From the NCBI GenBank assembly GCA_937990735.1, contig CALKQT010000003.1, positions 11,832 through 75,831 on the forward strand: a DNA stretch of 64,000 nucleotides. Reading direction: 5' to 3'. Under the pieces are notes generated by a model. It searched no databases, was not told the DNA's origin, and was given only the letters and a program-made list of their open reading frames with translations. This document shows positions 47,164 to 55,915 of the stretch, piece after piece (the first letter of the stretch is position 1; every line of letters begins with the position of its first letter). The translations under genes were made by a program, and so were the position numbers. This DNA comes from an uncultured Campylobacter sp. (lineage in GTDB: Bacteria > Campylobacterota > Campylobacteria > Campylobacterales > Campylobacteraceae).

Positions 47164-48495
47164 ATGAATGATCTAAAATTTTTTTACGAAAACCCGCCGG
47201 AATTTATGGGCTTTATTCCGCGCAAAAGAGGTATAGACTCGCCCAAAACTATAATATACGGAGTGCTAAATTCCGGCAAAAGCGCCGTGCTGAAAAATGA
47301 AATTTCAGAACTTAAAAAAGACGAAATTTTGTATCTAAATTTAGCCGATCTACGCCTTGAAGAGGCGGTAGCGAATGATGGAATTTTTGTATCTAGAAAT
47401 AGTGCGGACAATACAAAGGCTAGCGCAGCAAATGAATATGAAATAAGTAGAGAAGCTACGTTAGACGCGGAAATTTCGGATATAGATAAATTTTACCGCG
47501 CCGCCGTAAAAAATACAGATACAAAAAACGCAAGCGCAAATGGCTCAAACAATGCAAAAAATGCGGAGTTCTACAGCACAAAAAACAGGAGCGAGAATTT
47601 CTTCCGCGAGATCAAAGAATTTTTAGTGGCAAACGAGCAAATTTCATCGCTTTTTTTAGATAATTTTAATAGCGCCGATTTTGAAATTTCATCGCTTCAA
47701 AGCTTCGCCGAAGGGCTAAATTTAAAGCGCTTTATAATTTCTACTCGCGATAGAGAGTTAGTTTTGCCGGGCTTTGAACGGCTTGAGCTTTTGCCGCTTT
47801 CGTTTGAGGAATTTATCGCCTTCGACAAGCGCCACAACGAGATAAACTCGATGATTTCGGCATTTTTAGCCCAAGGCGGCGGCGCAAAAAACCCCTTCAT
47901 AGCGCCTGCCGAAATTTTAGAATTTGAGCAGAAGCTGCTTGCGGCAAACTTTAGCCACACGGAAATTTTAATCCTCAAAGAGTGCCTAGGTTTCGTCCAC
48001 GCCGCGTTTAGCGCAAATAAAATTTACACCGCGCTAAAGCCGCGCATCAAGATCTCCAAAGACGCCGTATACGGCACTATCGCCAAACTTGAGCAGGAAA
48101 ATTTCATCAGATTTTTAAGCAAAGCTGGCGAGCCCGCGCGCGCAAAAAAGCTATATTTTTCGCATTTTAATATACGCGAAATTTTAACAAGCAAAAAGGA
48201 CTTCTCGAAAAAATTTGCCAACGTCCTTTTTTGCGAGCTTTTGGGGCTAAATACGCCGATTTTTTACACAAAAGAGCTGGATTTTTACCTGCCTGCTCTA
48301 AAAATGGGGGTTCTCGTCATCCCATTCAGCGACGCAGACATTATCTTTTTAAAATTCCGCAAAATTTTAAGCGCGCTCAAGAAGCTCGGTATCACGAGCC
48401 TAAAGGTTGTTTCTATGGCAAACTCCGGTAAGCTCGAGATTGAGGGCATCCGCTGCAATGTCGTGCCGTTTCATGAATTCGTGCTTAGCTTCTAA
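47164..48495 (+). CDS. P-loop ATPase of the archaeal-ATPase/DUF234-like type
   Basis: A 443-residue protein with Walker A in IIYGVLNSGKSAVLK (residues 31-45) and a Walker B-like SLFLDNFNSADF at about 162. A winged-helix-like region follows (KISKDAVYGTIAKLEQENFI), and the C-terminal domain (from about 355) may be of PD-(D/E)XK type, as in DUF234 proteins. Residues 78-135 are an Asn/Ala/Ser/Lys-rich insertion. The roles of such ATPases are poorly understood. The gene is divergent from the S10 operon, and its leader holds one of two identical palindromes. No strong ribosome site is visible. Confidence 0.72.
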   Translation: MNDLKFFYENPPEFMGFIPRKRGIDSPKTIIYGVLNSGKSAVLKNEISELKKDEILYLNLADLRLEEAVANDGIFVSRNSADNTKASAANEYEISREATLDAEISDIDKFYRAAVKNTDTKNASANGSNNAKNAEFYSTKNRSENFFREIKEFLVANEQISSLFLDNFNSADFEISSLQSFAEGLNLKRFIISTRDRELVLPGFERLELLPLSFEEFIAFDKRHNEINSMISAFLAQGGGAKNPFIAPAEILEFEQKLLAANFSHTEILILKECLGFVHAAFSANKIYTALKPRIKISKDAVYGTIAKLEQENFIRFLSKAGEPARAKKLYFSHFNIREILTSKKDFSKKFANVLFCELLGLNTPIFYTKELDFYLPALKMGVLVIPFSDADIIFLKFRKILSALKKLGITSLKVVSMANSGKLEIEGIRCNVVPFHEFVLSF

Positions 48496-48508
48496 TTATT
48501 GACACTTC

Positions 48509-48537
48509 ATATCATAAAAATACAAATTTTATGATAT
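48509..48537. promoter_or_regulatory. inverted repeat overlapping a -10 box
   Basis: ATATCATAAAA (48509-48519) and TTTTATGATAT (48527-48537) are perfect 11-bp arms with a 7-base spacer. The right arm overlaps TATAAT at 48535-48540. This is the geometry of a repressor operator for the gene starting at 48578. Confidence 0.68.
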
Positions 48538-48540
48538 AAT
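48535..48540 (+). promoter_or_regulatory. -10 box of the small HTH-like gene
   Basis: TATAAT preceded by TTTTATGA lies 38 bases before the ATG at 48578. TTGACA occurs at 48499-48504, but 30 bases upstream, too far to be a paired -35. Confidence 0.6.
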
Positions 48541-48577
48541 TTTGGTAAGCCCATATCAATTACATAAGGGAAAGTCG

Positions 48578-48913
48578 ATGATCAAATTAAAAGATAAACT
48601 CATTTATGAAACGCTAAAACTGGTCGAATCGCAAGGCGAAGATGGGCTTTTGTGTCGCAATAAGCAAAGCGATGCAGAGTTTATGAGGCCCGTGAACGAA
48701 TTCGCAGCTGCGAGTGGGCGCAACTACACCTCGATCAAATCGACTCTTGACATAATTCATAAAAACTGGGGCTATCTGCAGCGCGAAAGCATTAAGGATA
48801 CGGGGCTTGATGCAGGCAAGGCGTCGAAGATTTTCATCTACCGCCTATGCGAGGCAGGGCGAAGCTTTATCGAAAAATACGAAAAAGCCCTCGTCCAAAA
48901 CACCGACAAATAG
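48578..48913 (+). CDS. small HTH-like protein, possible autoregulator
   Basis: A 111-residue basic/acidic protein, MIKLKDKLIYETLKLVESQG onward. The middle section VNEFAAASGRNYTSIKSTLD with IIHKNWGYLQRES resembles a winged-helix DNA-binding fold (recognition helix around NYTSIKSTL), but I do not recognise a named family. ATAAGGGAAAGTCG precedes the ATG at 48578; the frame is open to 48542 but begins inside the promoter region. The upstream inverted repeat overlapping the -10 box suggests the protein may bind and repress its own promoter. That is inference. Confidence 0.65.
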   Translation: MIKLKDKLIYETLKLVESQGEDGLLCRNKQSDAEFMRPVNEFAAASGRNYTSIKSTLDIIHKNWGYLQRESIKDTGLDAGKASKIFIYRLCEAGRSFIEKYEKALVQNTDK

Positions 48914-49019
48914 CCCAAAATTAAAAATTTTAAGCGCCGATTAGATAGAATTCTTTAATTTCACGTGGAGCGACAGAATTTCATTTTTATGCGACTCGCC
49001 TTAAAAAAAGGAGATGAAA

Positions 49020-49181
49020 ATGCTGGATTTTATAGTAAAAATGTTCGCCTGGAAAGCCAAATTGAAAGTTAAGGAGGAATACAATAAAGAATTCGACGAT
49101 CTATCATCCATGCGCTCAATCTTGCGCTTTATAATACTTCTTGTCATACTTGGCATTTTGGCTAAAATAAAATATATGTAA
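49020..49181 (+). CDS. 53-residue single-pass membrane protein
   Basis: A small frame with a strong ribosome site (AAAAAAAGGAG), starting MLDFIVKMFAWKAKLKVKEE. It has a charged middle and one hydrophobic helix near the C-terminus (SILRFIILLVILGILAKI). The overlapping ATG at 49014 is too close to the ribosome site. It is followed 4 bases later by a second small membrane protein. Function unknown; holin-like, toxin-like or regulatory small proteins share this architecture. Confidence 0.55.
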   Translation: MLDFIVKMFAWKAKLKVKEEYNKEFDDLSSMRSILRFIILLVILGILAKIKYM

Positions 49182-49185
49182 GCTC

Positions 49186-49332
49186 ATGAAAGATACATTT
49201 TTAGATATTGCGCTCGTTTTATTTGGCATAGCTATGCTTGTCGCGATACGACAAAAATCTTTATTAAAATTTATAATTTTCGTCGTAATTTTAGCGCTCG
49301 CCAGAGAGTTAATCATCAGGATTTATGCCTAG
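49186..49332 (+). CDS. 48-residue two-helix membrane protein
   Basis: MKDTFLDIALVLFGIAMLVA begins the first hydrophobic helix; the second is LLKFIIFVVILALARELII, separated by the basic turn RQKS. It starts 4 bases after the preceding small membrane gene and has no separate strong ribosome site, so it would be translationally coupled. No family recognised. Confidence 0.5.
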   Translation: MKDTFLDIALVLFGIAMLVAIRQKSLLKFIIFVVILALARELIIRIYA

Positions 49333-50026
49333 TTTCGGCGAAACCGACGCGGATGGAATTTAAAATTTAAACGACAAAATGACGGCGCGACGGAATTCGG
49401 CGGGCGCAAATTTTAAATTTCGCCGTAACCACACTATGCTTTTATCGTCATTAGCGAATTCTACCACGCTTCAAGAATTACCGTATCGATAAATCTAGCT
49501 TTTATCGTCAATGACAGATTTCACCCGCCGCGAGGATTTGCGCTTGGATACCGCGTTTTCTGCTATTAGTGGCGGAATTTCTCTCGTGTGAACACGACGG
49601 AATTTTTGCGGCGGTAGCAAAATTTATAAACCAAATGAGCGGGTTAGAGCGTAAATTTTATAATGCTATAACGCTTAAATTCCGCAGAAGCCTAAATTAA
49701 TGCGATACAAATGTGAAATTCAAGCAAAAATTTTAAATTTAGTAGCAAAATTCCGCGCGCTGAAATCTTAAAATTTTATTTCATAAAATTCCGAAATTTA
49801 GGAATTAAATTTTGCAGTGAAGCGCCAAATTTTACTTCGCAATTAAAATTCTCACGCAAACCATCCCCGAAAATTTTAAAATTTCATCATCATAAAATTT
49901 TAAGATTCCAATGTCGTATTGCAAATATATTATTTTATAAAACGGAGCGAAAAGCGAAATCTTACATAAATTACATTCGAAAATTTTACGAATTCTCGCG
50001 CAAACCGGCTCAAAATTCCGCTCTGT
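49333..50026. other. long AT-rich intergenic region
   Basis: 694 bases between the small membrane genes and the dapF end. It is rich in AAATTT and AAAATTTT. GCTTTTATCGTCA occurs twice exactly 60 bp apart (49438 and 49498). No gene, terminator or promoter is convincing. Confidence 0.5.
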
Positions 50027-50905
50027 CTATTCTACGTATCCGATAAATTCGCCATCGAAAGTATGCCTAACATCGCCGCGAAAGTAAATTTTACCTCCAT
50101 CTCCTAAGCGCAAATTTAGCGTTTCACCGCTTGCAGGTATCACGCGGATATCGGGAGCTAGCCCCATATTTTCGACGCCTGCGATGAAGCATGCTGCCAT
50201 CCCCGTACCGCATGCGAGAGTTTCGGCTTCTACGCCACGCTCAAAGGTGCGCACCTTTAAAATTTTGCTTGCGAGGCGACTTTGAACTAACGCATAATTG
50301 ACGTTAGCGTTATACTTTTCACGCAGGTTGCGGGCCAGCGCGGCGTCGAACTCATTTAAATCGCTAACAAAAGTTACTAAGTGCGGCACTCCTGTGTTAT
50401 AAAAATACCACGTTAGCCCTGCTTCTTCAAAGCTTTCGCCTAGGCGTTTGGGGCATGTTAGCATTACCTCGACGTTAGCTACTAACGCGTGAGCGTTAGG
50501 GCGAAGATTGAAAATCTCGCCGAAGCTTACATTGCGTAGCTCACCGCGCATGCTTTCGCTCAAATTTCCGCCGAAAATACCGAAAATTTCGCCGCTAATT
50601 ACGCCTGCGCCGCTTAGGAATTTCATGCTCTGCGCGGCCAAGAAATTCTCATACGCATACATGCATCCCGCGCGCGAGCCGTTGCCGCACATATCGGCGG
50701 TGCTGCCGTCGCTATTATAAAATTCCCACTCGAAATTTATTCCCTCGATACCGTTAAATTTCGGCAGTACGACGATAAGCCCGTCGGCGCCTACTCCATC
50801 GCGCCTATCACATAGCTCACGCGCTAGCTTGGATCTATCCGCCTTAACTGAATCCGTAAATATTACGAAATCATTTCCGCTCGCATTATATTTTGAAATT
50901 TTCAT
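50027..50905 (-). CDS. dapF: diaminopimelate epimerase DapF
   Basis: Interconverts LL- and meso-diaminopimelate for peptidoglycan and lysine. The 292 residues show the start KISKYNASGNDFVIFTD and both catalytic cysteines: DMCGNGSRAGCMYAYENF and ETLACGTGMAACFIAGVENM. I chose the second of two adjacent ATGs (50905) because GAGGTAG then has better spacing. It is longer than most Campylobacter DapF proteins, the extra being in loops of the first domain. MurE at 24.1 kb uses its product. Confidence 0.96.
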   Translation of the reverse strand: MKISKYNASGNDFVIFTDSVKADRSKLARELCDRRDGVGADGLIVVLPKFNGIEGINFEWEFYNSDGSTADMCGNGSRAGCMYAYENFLAAQSMKFLSGAGVISGEIFGIFGGNLSESMRGELRNVSFGEIFNLRPNAHALVANVEVMLTCPKRLGESFEEAGLTWYFYNTGVPHLVTFVSDLNEFDAALARNLREKYNANVNYALVQSRLASKILKVRTFERGVEAETLACGTGMAACFIAGVENMGLAPDIRVIPASGETLNLRLGDGGKIYFRGDVRHTFDGEFIGYVE

Positions 50906-51082
50906 CATCTACCTCGCAAATTTTTAAAATTACTAACGCTCACTAACGCTTTATTAAAATTTTACTTCTATCTAAATTTAGGCGCATCGCTTATTCCTAG
51001 GCTTTACTAAGACTCAATTTACTAACGTATCTTCTTTCGTGAGCCCATTTTGTTACGCGCCTTTCACAATGGATGTTAGAGC

Positions 51083-52003
51083 CTACCTCATAGCCTTTAA
51101 ATGCTCGCAACCATCAAATCTTCCGAGCTTGCAAGCCTTTTCATAAAGCTCGCGCGCCTTCTTTTTATCTTTCGCTACGCCCCAACCCTTTTCGTATTGA
51201 TACGCTAAATTTGAGCAGGCTAGCGGCTCGTCGCTTTTCTCGCACGCTTCGCTAAAATACTTCGCAGCAAGCGCGTGATCCTTTTGCCCGCCGTCGCCCT
51301 TAAAATACGTAACGCCCAAATTTACGCACGAATCCACGTGTCCTTGCTCACAAGCCCTCGTAAAAAATGTCCTAGCCCTGTCCGCGTCTTTTTTCACGCC
51401 GTCGCCGAGGACGTAGCTAAGCCCTAGGTTATGGCACGCCTCTACCTGCCCCATCTTGCAAGCCTTGATCAAAAGCTCGATCGCCTTTTTCACGTCGGGA
51501 TAGACGCCGAGCCCCTTTTTATAGTTGTATGCAAGGCTCGCGCACCCCTCGCTGCTGTTTTTCTTGCAGGCGTCGCTAAAAAGCTCATTCGCCCTCTTGC
51601 GATCCTGCGCTACCCCCTGCCCGTCATTGTAGAGCAACCCCAAATAGACGCAGCCCTTCTGCTCGCCGAGCTTGCACGCCCTGTCGTAATAGCGCGCGGC
51701 CTGCCTGAAGCTTCTATTTGAGTCGTATGCATAGCCCAAATTTGCGCAGTCTAGCGCGTTTTCCTCGCCACCTGCGTCGCAGTTACGCTGCAGCTCATTT
51801 ATCACGCGGTTTAGTTTTTTACAATCCATCTCGCTCCCCGCGGCGCAGCCCTTCCTTAGATCGTCGATCTCTGCCGCAGCGCCCGTCGCAAACAGCGCGG
51901 AGAGCAAAACCGCTCGCGCTGTAAATTTTAACCGCTCTTTAAGCGATGCGCTTTTAAAATTTTGAAATTTAGCGCCCTTTTGGGCGCGGCTACCGATCCT
52001 CAT
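51083..52003 (-). CDS. secreted Sel1-like repeat protein (Hcp family)
   Basis: A 306-residue Cys-rich protein like Helicobacter cysteine-rich proteins. The N-terminus has a basic stretch and a signal peptide (TARAVLLSALFATGAAAEID, ending at about residue 45). Six to seven Sel1-type repeats of about 36 residues follow, each with a pair of cysteines (ACKLGEQKGCVYLGLLYNDG is one). Such solenoids bind proteins or peptidoglycan in the periplasm. I place the start at 52003 because AAAGGAAAAGGCG lies directly upstream; the frame opens at 52030. coaE lies just upstream (68 bases). Confidence 0.85.
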   Translation of the reverse strand: MRIGSRAQKGAKFQNFKSASLKERLKFTARAVLLSALFATGAAAEIDDLRKGCAAGSEMDCKKLNRVINELQRNCDAGGEENALDCANLGYAYDSNRSFRQAARYYDRACKLGEQKGCVYLGLLYNDGQGVAQDRKRANELFSDACKKNSSEGCASLAYNYKKGLGVYPDVKKAIELLIKACKMGQVEACHNLGLSYVLGDGVKKDADRARTFFTRACEQGHVDSCVNLGVTYFKGDGGQKDHALAAKYFSEACEKSDEPLACSNLAYQYEKGWGVAKDKKKARELYEKACKLGRFDGCEHLKAMR

Positions 52004-52071
52004 CGCCTTTTCCTTTATTTTTAGTCTCATCTTAATTCGCGTAGAAATTTTACGAGCTCTCGCGCAAAGGG

Positions 52072-52725
52072 CTAAATTTTATCTTTTAGCTCTTTTAAAA
52101 ATCTCTCCACCGCGGCCTTAAGCGCGGCAAGATCGCCACTATTGTCTATCACAAAATCCGCCATGTCGCGCTTTTGCTCTATGTCCGTTTGCAGCTCCAC
52201 GCGGTGCTTTGCAGCGGCATGATCGAGCCCGTTTCGCCTCATCACGCGCGCGATTAGCGTATCTTTAGGCGCATAAACGACCGCTACTTTATCAAAAAAC
52301 TCATACCTCTTGCCCTCGAAAAACAGCGGAATATCAACGAAATAAAGCTTTCCTTTCGCCTCCAAAGCCTGCGCCTGCGATAAAATTTCAGCCGTTATCT
52401 TCGGATGCAGCAGCGCTTCTAGCTTTGCAAGCTCCGCGGGATTTTTAAACACCAGCTCGCCTAGCTTTTTGCGATCCACCGAGACGCACGAATCGGTCAA
52501 ATTTTCCTCACCTCTGCTGGCATCAAATTTAACCTGTACGTCTTTTTGCACAACGTATTGCGCGCCGAAAATTTCAGCCACCTGCGCGGCGCAGCGATCC
52601 AAAATGTCATGCGAAATCTTATCGGCATCGATAATCTCAAATCCGCGATCACGAAGCAGCTCGCAAACCGCGCTCTTGCCGCTTCCGATGCTGCCCGTGA
52701 TGACGACGGCGTGTTTAAATTTCAA
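52072..52725 (-). CDS. coaE: dephospho-CoA kinase CoaE
   Basis: Last step of coenzyme A synthesis. The 217-residue P-loop kinase has VITGSIGSGKSAVCELLRDR, IIDADKISHDIL and LHPKITAEIL, with the lid region RVMRRNGLDHAAAKHRVELQ. The size is normal. PanD of the same pathway lies at 25.5 kb. The coaE and purM starts face each other across a 73-base gap. Confidence 0.95.
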   Translation of the reverse strand: MKFKHAVVITGSIGSGKSAVCELLRDRGFEIIDADKISHDILDRCAAQVAEIFGAQYVVQKDVQVKFDASRGEENLTDSCVSVDRKKLGELVFKNPAELAKLEALLHPKITAEILSQAQALEAKGKLYFVDIPLFFEGKRYEFFDKVAVVYAPKDTLIARVMRRNGLDHAAAKHRVELQTDIEQKRDMADFVIDNSGDLAALKAAVERFLKELKDKI

Positions 52726-52798
52726 GGTGAGCCTTTATAGCGTTTTTATTCGATTTTAGCTAAAATCTGCGAAATTATACCATCTTGGAGGATAAAAT

Positions 52799-53782
52799 TT
52801 GATAAGCTACAAAGACGCGGGCGTCGATATAGACGCAGGAAATGACTTCGTAAACGCGATAAAACCGTTCGTCAAAGCGACGCAAACTCCGCACGTTTTG
52901 GGCGGTATCGGCTCGTTTTCGGGTGCGGTGAGGCTGCCCGCAGGCTACAAAAATCCCGCGATCCTAGGCGCTACCGACGGCGTGGGCACAAAACTACGAC
53001 TCGCGATCGATGCGCGCAAATTTGACGGTGTCGGCCAGGACCTCGTCGCGATGTGCGTAAACGACCTCATCTGCAACTTCGCCGAGCCGCTGTTTTTCCT
53101 CGACTACTACGCGACGGCAAAGCTTGAGATCGCGGACGCCAAAGAGGTCGTAAAAAGCATAGCCGAGGGCTGCAAACTCGCACGTTGCGCGCTGATCGGC
53201 GGCGAAACGGCAGAGATGCCTTCGATGTATGAAAAGGGCGACTTCGACCTTGCTGGCTTTGCCGTGGGTATCGCCGAAGAGGACGAGATCGACCGCTCAA
53301 AATTCGTCCGTGAGGGCGACGTACTAATCGCACTTCCTAGCAGCGGTCTGCACTCAAACGGCTTCTCGCTCGCGCGCAAAGTGGTTGCCGAGCTAGGGCT
53401 AAAATTTGACGATAAAGTGGGCGGTCGCAAGCTTATCGACGTGCTTTTGGAGCCGACCAGGATCTACGTCGTCGACTTTTTAAATTTAAAAGACAAGATC
53501 CACGCGCTCGCGCACATCACGGGCGGCGGTATCGTGGAAAATTTGCCGAGAGTATTTCCGGAGGGGCTGGGTGCGAAGATCGAGCATGCCGCGATCCGCA
53601 CGCCTGAGATATTTAAAATCATCGCGCAAAAGGTCGAGCCTGCCGAGATGATGAGGACGTTTAATATGGGCGTTGGCATGATCGTCGTAGCTCCGAAAGA
53701 AAACGCGGACTTCGTACTAGCAAATACTGACGGCTACGTCATCGGAGAGGTCGTAAAAGGCGGGGGCGCGCAGCTCGTGTAA
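52799..53782 (+). CDS. purM: phosphoribosylformylglycinamidine cyclo-ligase PurM
   Basis: Closes the imidazole ring of AIR in purine synthesis. The 327-residue protein shows SYKDAGVDIDAGNDFVNAIK, ATDGVGTKLRLAIDARKFDG, GGETAEMPSMY and AHITGGGIVENLPRVFPEGL. The start is TTG at 52799 behind CTTGGAGGATAAAAT; no ATG is available at a sensible place. Two bases past the stop a good intrinsic terminator follows. purF is unlinked at 11.6 kb. Confidence 0.97.
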   Translation: MISYKDAGVDIDAGNDFVNAIKPFVKATQTPHVLGGIGSFSGAVRLPAGYKNPAILGATDGVGTKLRLAIDARKFDGVGQDLVAMCVNDLICNFAEPLFFLDYYATAKLEIADAKEVVKSIAEGCKLARCALIGGETAEMPSMYEKGDFDLAGFAVGIAEEDEIDRSKFVREGDVLIALPSSGLHSNGFSLARKVVAELGLKFDDKVGGRKLIDVLLEPTRIYVVDFLNLKDKIHALAHITGGGIVENLPRVFPEGLGAKIEHAAIRTPEIFKIIAQKVEPAEMMRTFNMGVGMIVVAPKENADFVLANTDGYVIGEVVKGGGAQLV

Positions 53783-53787
53783 ATTTG

Positions 53788-53812
53788 AAGCGGTAAAATT
53801 TGCCGCTTTTTG
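53788..53812 (+). terminator. intrinsic terminator of purM
   Basis: AAGCGG (53788-53793) pairs with CCGCTT (53803-53808), with a 9-base loop TAAAATTTG and a run of T residues (TTTTT) at the end. It starts 6 bases after the purM stop. Confidence 0.8.
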
Positions 53813-53826
53813 TCAAAGCAGAGTTT

Positions 53827-54186
53827 ATGTTTAGACTAAATTTTAAAGCAGGTATTGCGACCGCCTCCAAAAACAGCGCCGAGAATTATTATATGCTAGG
53901 CCTTGCGGACGGCAAGTACGACTATAAGAACTATCTGCTTTTCCAAAGACCGATCAAGCTCGGGCAGTATGAGGACGCAGACGCACCGCATAACGGCTTA
54001 TACGCCGAGTGCAATGGCGACGTATGCTATAACGACTGCAAAGCAGTGAAAATAACTAGCGAGCTTATCGTTTTTGAAGTCCAAGACAGCGTCATCACCG
54101 TGGATATCTGCGGCCTCAAAATTCCCAAACGCTTCATTCAGTATTGCAAAGAAATTTTCGGTGATCTGCTTAGCATCGAGGGATAA
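53827..54186 (+). CDS. Imm10-like putative immunity protein
   Basis: A 119-residue protein, MFRLNFKAGIATASKNSAEN onward. The arrangement YYMLGLADGKYDYKNYLLFQ, then a GLYAECNGDVCYNDCKAV segment and ITSELIVFEV resembles the Imm10 immunity family attached to polymorphic or contact-dependent toxins. I choose the ATG at 53827 over 53800, which overlaps the terminator. No toxin gene is next to it, so it looks like an orphan immunity gene at the edge of an accessory island. The family call is from sequence pattern only. Confidence 0.6.
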   Translation: MFRLNFKAGIATASKNSAENYYMLGLADGKYDYKNYLLFQRPIKLGQYEDADAPHNGLYAECNGDVCYNDCKAVKITSELIVFEVQDSVITVDICGLKIPKRFIQYCKEIFGDLLSIEG

Positions 54187-54643
54187 AATTTAAATGCACC
54201 AGCGGCATATAAAAGCAAATTTCGCAATCGCAAATATAAAACCGAGATTAAAATTTAACGAGCGAATTTTTAGATAGCGCAGGATAAGAGCGTTTAAGCA
54301 AAGCCATTAAACGCGATAAAACTAAAATTTATTGCGAGATTTGTGCATAAAATTCGGCGCAAGTATTATGCGGCAAAATTTACCCTTCCAAACATAGCTA
54401 AATTTCACGCTCGATCTGCAGTCATCTGAGCTTTAAATTTAGACGCGCCGCTGTCGCCCCTGCCCTCTTACAGCGAGCACCGTGGACTTAAGGGATGCAA
54501 GATGATCATCTCGATATCTGCGCTATTCCTTGCTTTTTTTCAAGAAATGTCAATCGCTAGCGCGCCCATGCTGCCACCTACTTTTTCAGGAAAGAGAGAT
54601 CGCTCACCCCTTCTGTTTAAAATTTTATCTATGGGCTCGCGCC
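54187..54643. other. intergenic region with a possible minus-strand gene relic
   Basis: 457 bases. On the minus strand about 54622-54550 a short protein-like stretch RSLFPEKVGGSMGALAIDIS ends at a stop. It could be the remnant of an enzyme gene formerly following the alcohol dehydrogenase. Nothing else is recognisable. The first half is AT-rich filler. Confidence 0.4.
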
Positions 54644-55789
54644 TTATTTTGCCAAATCTAAAATTTTAACGATATTTTCACGGCTGTAGAGCTCCACCAT
54701 ATTCCACGCTTTAGCGTTTGTCGCGGCTACGTCTATGACCTCATCTAGCACCTTGCCTTCGATGCCAAGCTGCGCGAGGCTAGTAGGCGTACCGATCTTA
54801 TCAAACCACGCTTTAAGCGCCGTGATACCTTCGTCTGCGCTTTTAAGGCCAAAAATTTCACGAGCAAAACGCTCAAACGTGCTTAATTTCCTATCCTTAT
54901 ACCACTTCATCCACGCAGGCATCACCACGCTAAGACCGGCTCCGTGCGCGCAGTCCACGACCACACTCATCGCATGTTCTATCATATGATTCGGATAGCC
55001 GAAGCCGCCCACGCCCACGTAAGTTAGCCCGTTTAGCGCCATCGTCGCAGCCCACGCAAACTCGGCTCGCGCATCGTAATCGCTCGGATCTGCAAGCAGA
55101 GCTTCAGTCGTGCGGATGACGGTTTTGATATTAGCTTCTATATAGGCTCGTATGATATCCGGATGGGAGCTAGCGGTAAAATACCCCTCGATGCTGTGCG
55201 CGATGATGTCGCTCGCGCTATATACGAGATACTCGCGGCTGACGGTTGCTTGCAGCTGCGGGTTTATGACCGAGACCTTCGGGTATAGACACGGCGCGCT
55301 GATCGCGTATTTTTGTTTGGTCTGCTCCTTGGTCACCACGCCGCCGCAGTTCATCTCCGAACCCGTCGCGGCGAGTGTGATGATGTCAAAAATTTTAAGC
55401 GCGGCGCTCGGACTTTTGCCGGTGAAAAAATCCCACACGTCGCTTTCATAGCAGGCGCCTGCGGCTACGGCTTTTGCGGAGTCCAGCACGCTTCCGCCAC
55501 CCACAGCGAGCACGCTATCGGCGCCAAATTCTTTGGCGAACTTGATCGCTTCGTTTACCTTGCTTAGCACGGGATTTGATTTTATGCCACCAAGCTGCGC
55601 AAATTCTATACCGTTTGCCTTTAAGCTGCCCTCCACGACGTCCATCAGACCGCTCTTTCGCACGCGCTCGCTGCCGTATAGTACGAGAGCTTTTTTCGCG
55701 CCCGCTTCCTTCATATACTGCCCGATATGCTTTTCTTTATCCCTGCCGAATTCTATCCTCACGGGGTTGCAAAAACTAAAATTTGTCAT
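54644..55789 (-). CDS. iron-containing (group III) alcohol dehydrogenase
   Basis: A 381-residue iron-dependent alcohol/aldehyde dehydrogenase of the butanol dehydrogenase (YqhD-like) type. It reads FCNPVRIEFGRDKEKHIGQY, the NAD(P) motif AVGGGSVLDSAKAVAAGA, and metal ligands in SASDIIAHSIEGYF and GYPNHMIEHAMSVVVDCAHG. The substrate may be an aldehyde or methylglyoxal. The start at 55789 has AAAGGAGAGAAG upstream; the longer frame adds about 20 residues before the ribosome site. An AraC-type regulator that is now broken lies divergently next to it, which once may have controlled it. Confidence 0.93.
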   Translation of the reverse strand: MTNFSFCNPVRIEFGRDKEKHIGQYMKEAGAKKALVLYGSERVRKSGLMDVVEGSLKANGIEFAQLGGIKSNPVLSKVNEAIKFAKEFGADSVLAVGGGSVLDSAKAVAAGACYESDVWDFFTGKSPSAALKIFDIITLAATGSEMNCGGVVTKEQTKQKYAISAPCLYPKVSVINPQLQATVSREYLVYSASDIIAHSIEGYFTASSHPDIIRAYIEANIKTVIRTTEALLADPSDYDARAEFAWAATMALNGLTYVGVGGFGYPNHMIEHAMSVVVDCAHGAGLSVVMPAWMKWYKDRKLSTFERFAREIFGLKSADEGITALKAWFDKIGTPTSLAQLGIEGKVLDEVIDVAATNAKAWNMVELYSRENIVKILDLAK

Positions 55790-55915
55790 CTTCTCTCCTT
55801 TAAATAAAGTTGCTAAATTATAGCCTTTTTTAAAATTTCGCGGTAGCACGATAGTCCAAATTCCTTGCCTAATCGTGCAAATGTAAATATAACCCGAGTA
55901 AATTTAAAGGAGAGC

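Noticed and set aside
49333..50026. CRISPR-like repeat spacing around 49438-49510
   Set aside because: Only two copies of a 13-mer are present, with no third unit and no cas genes.
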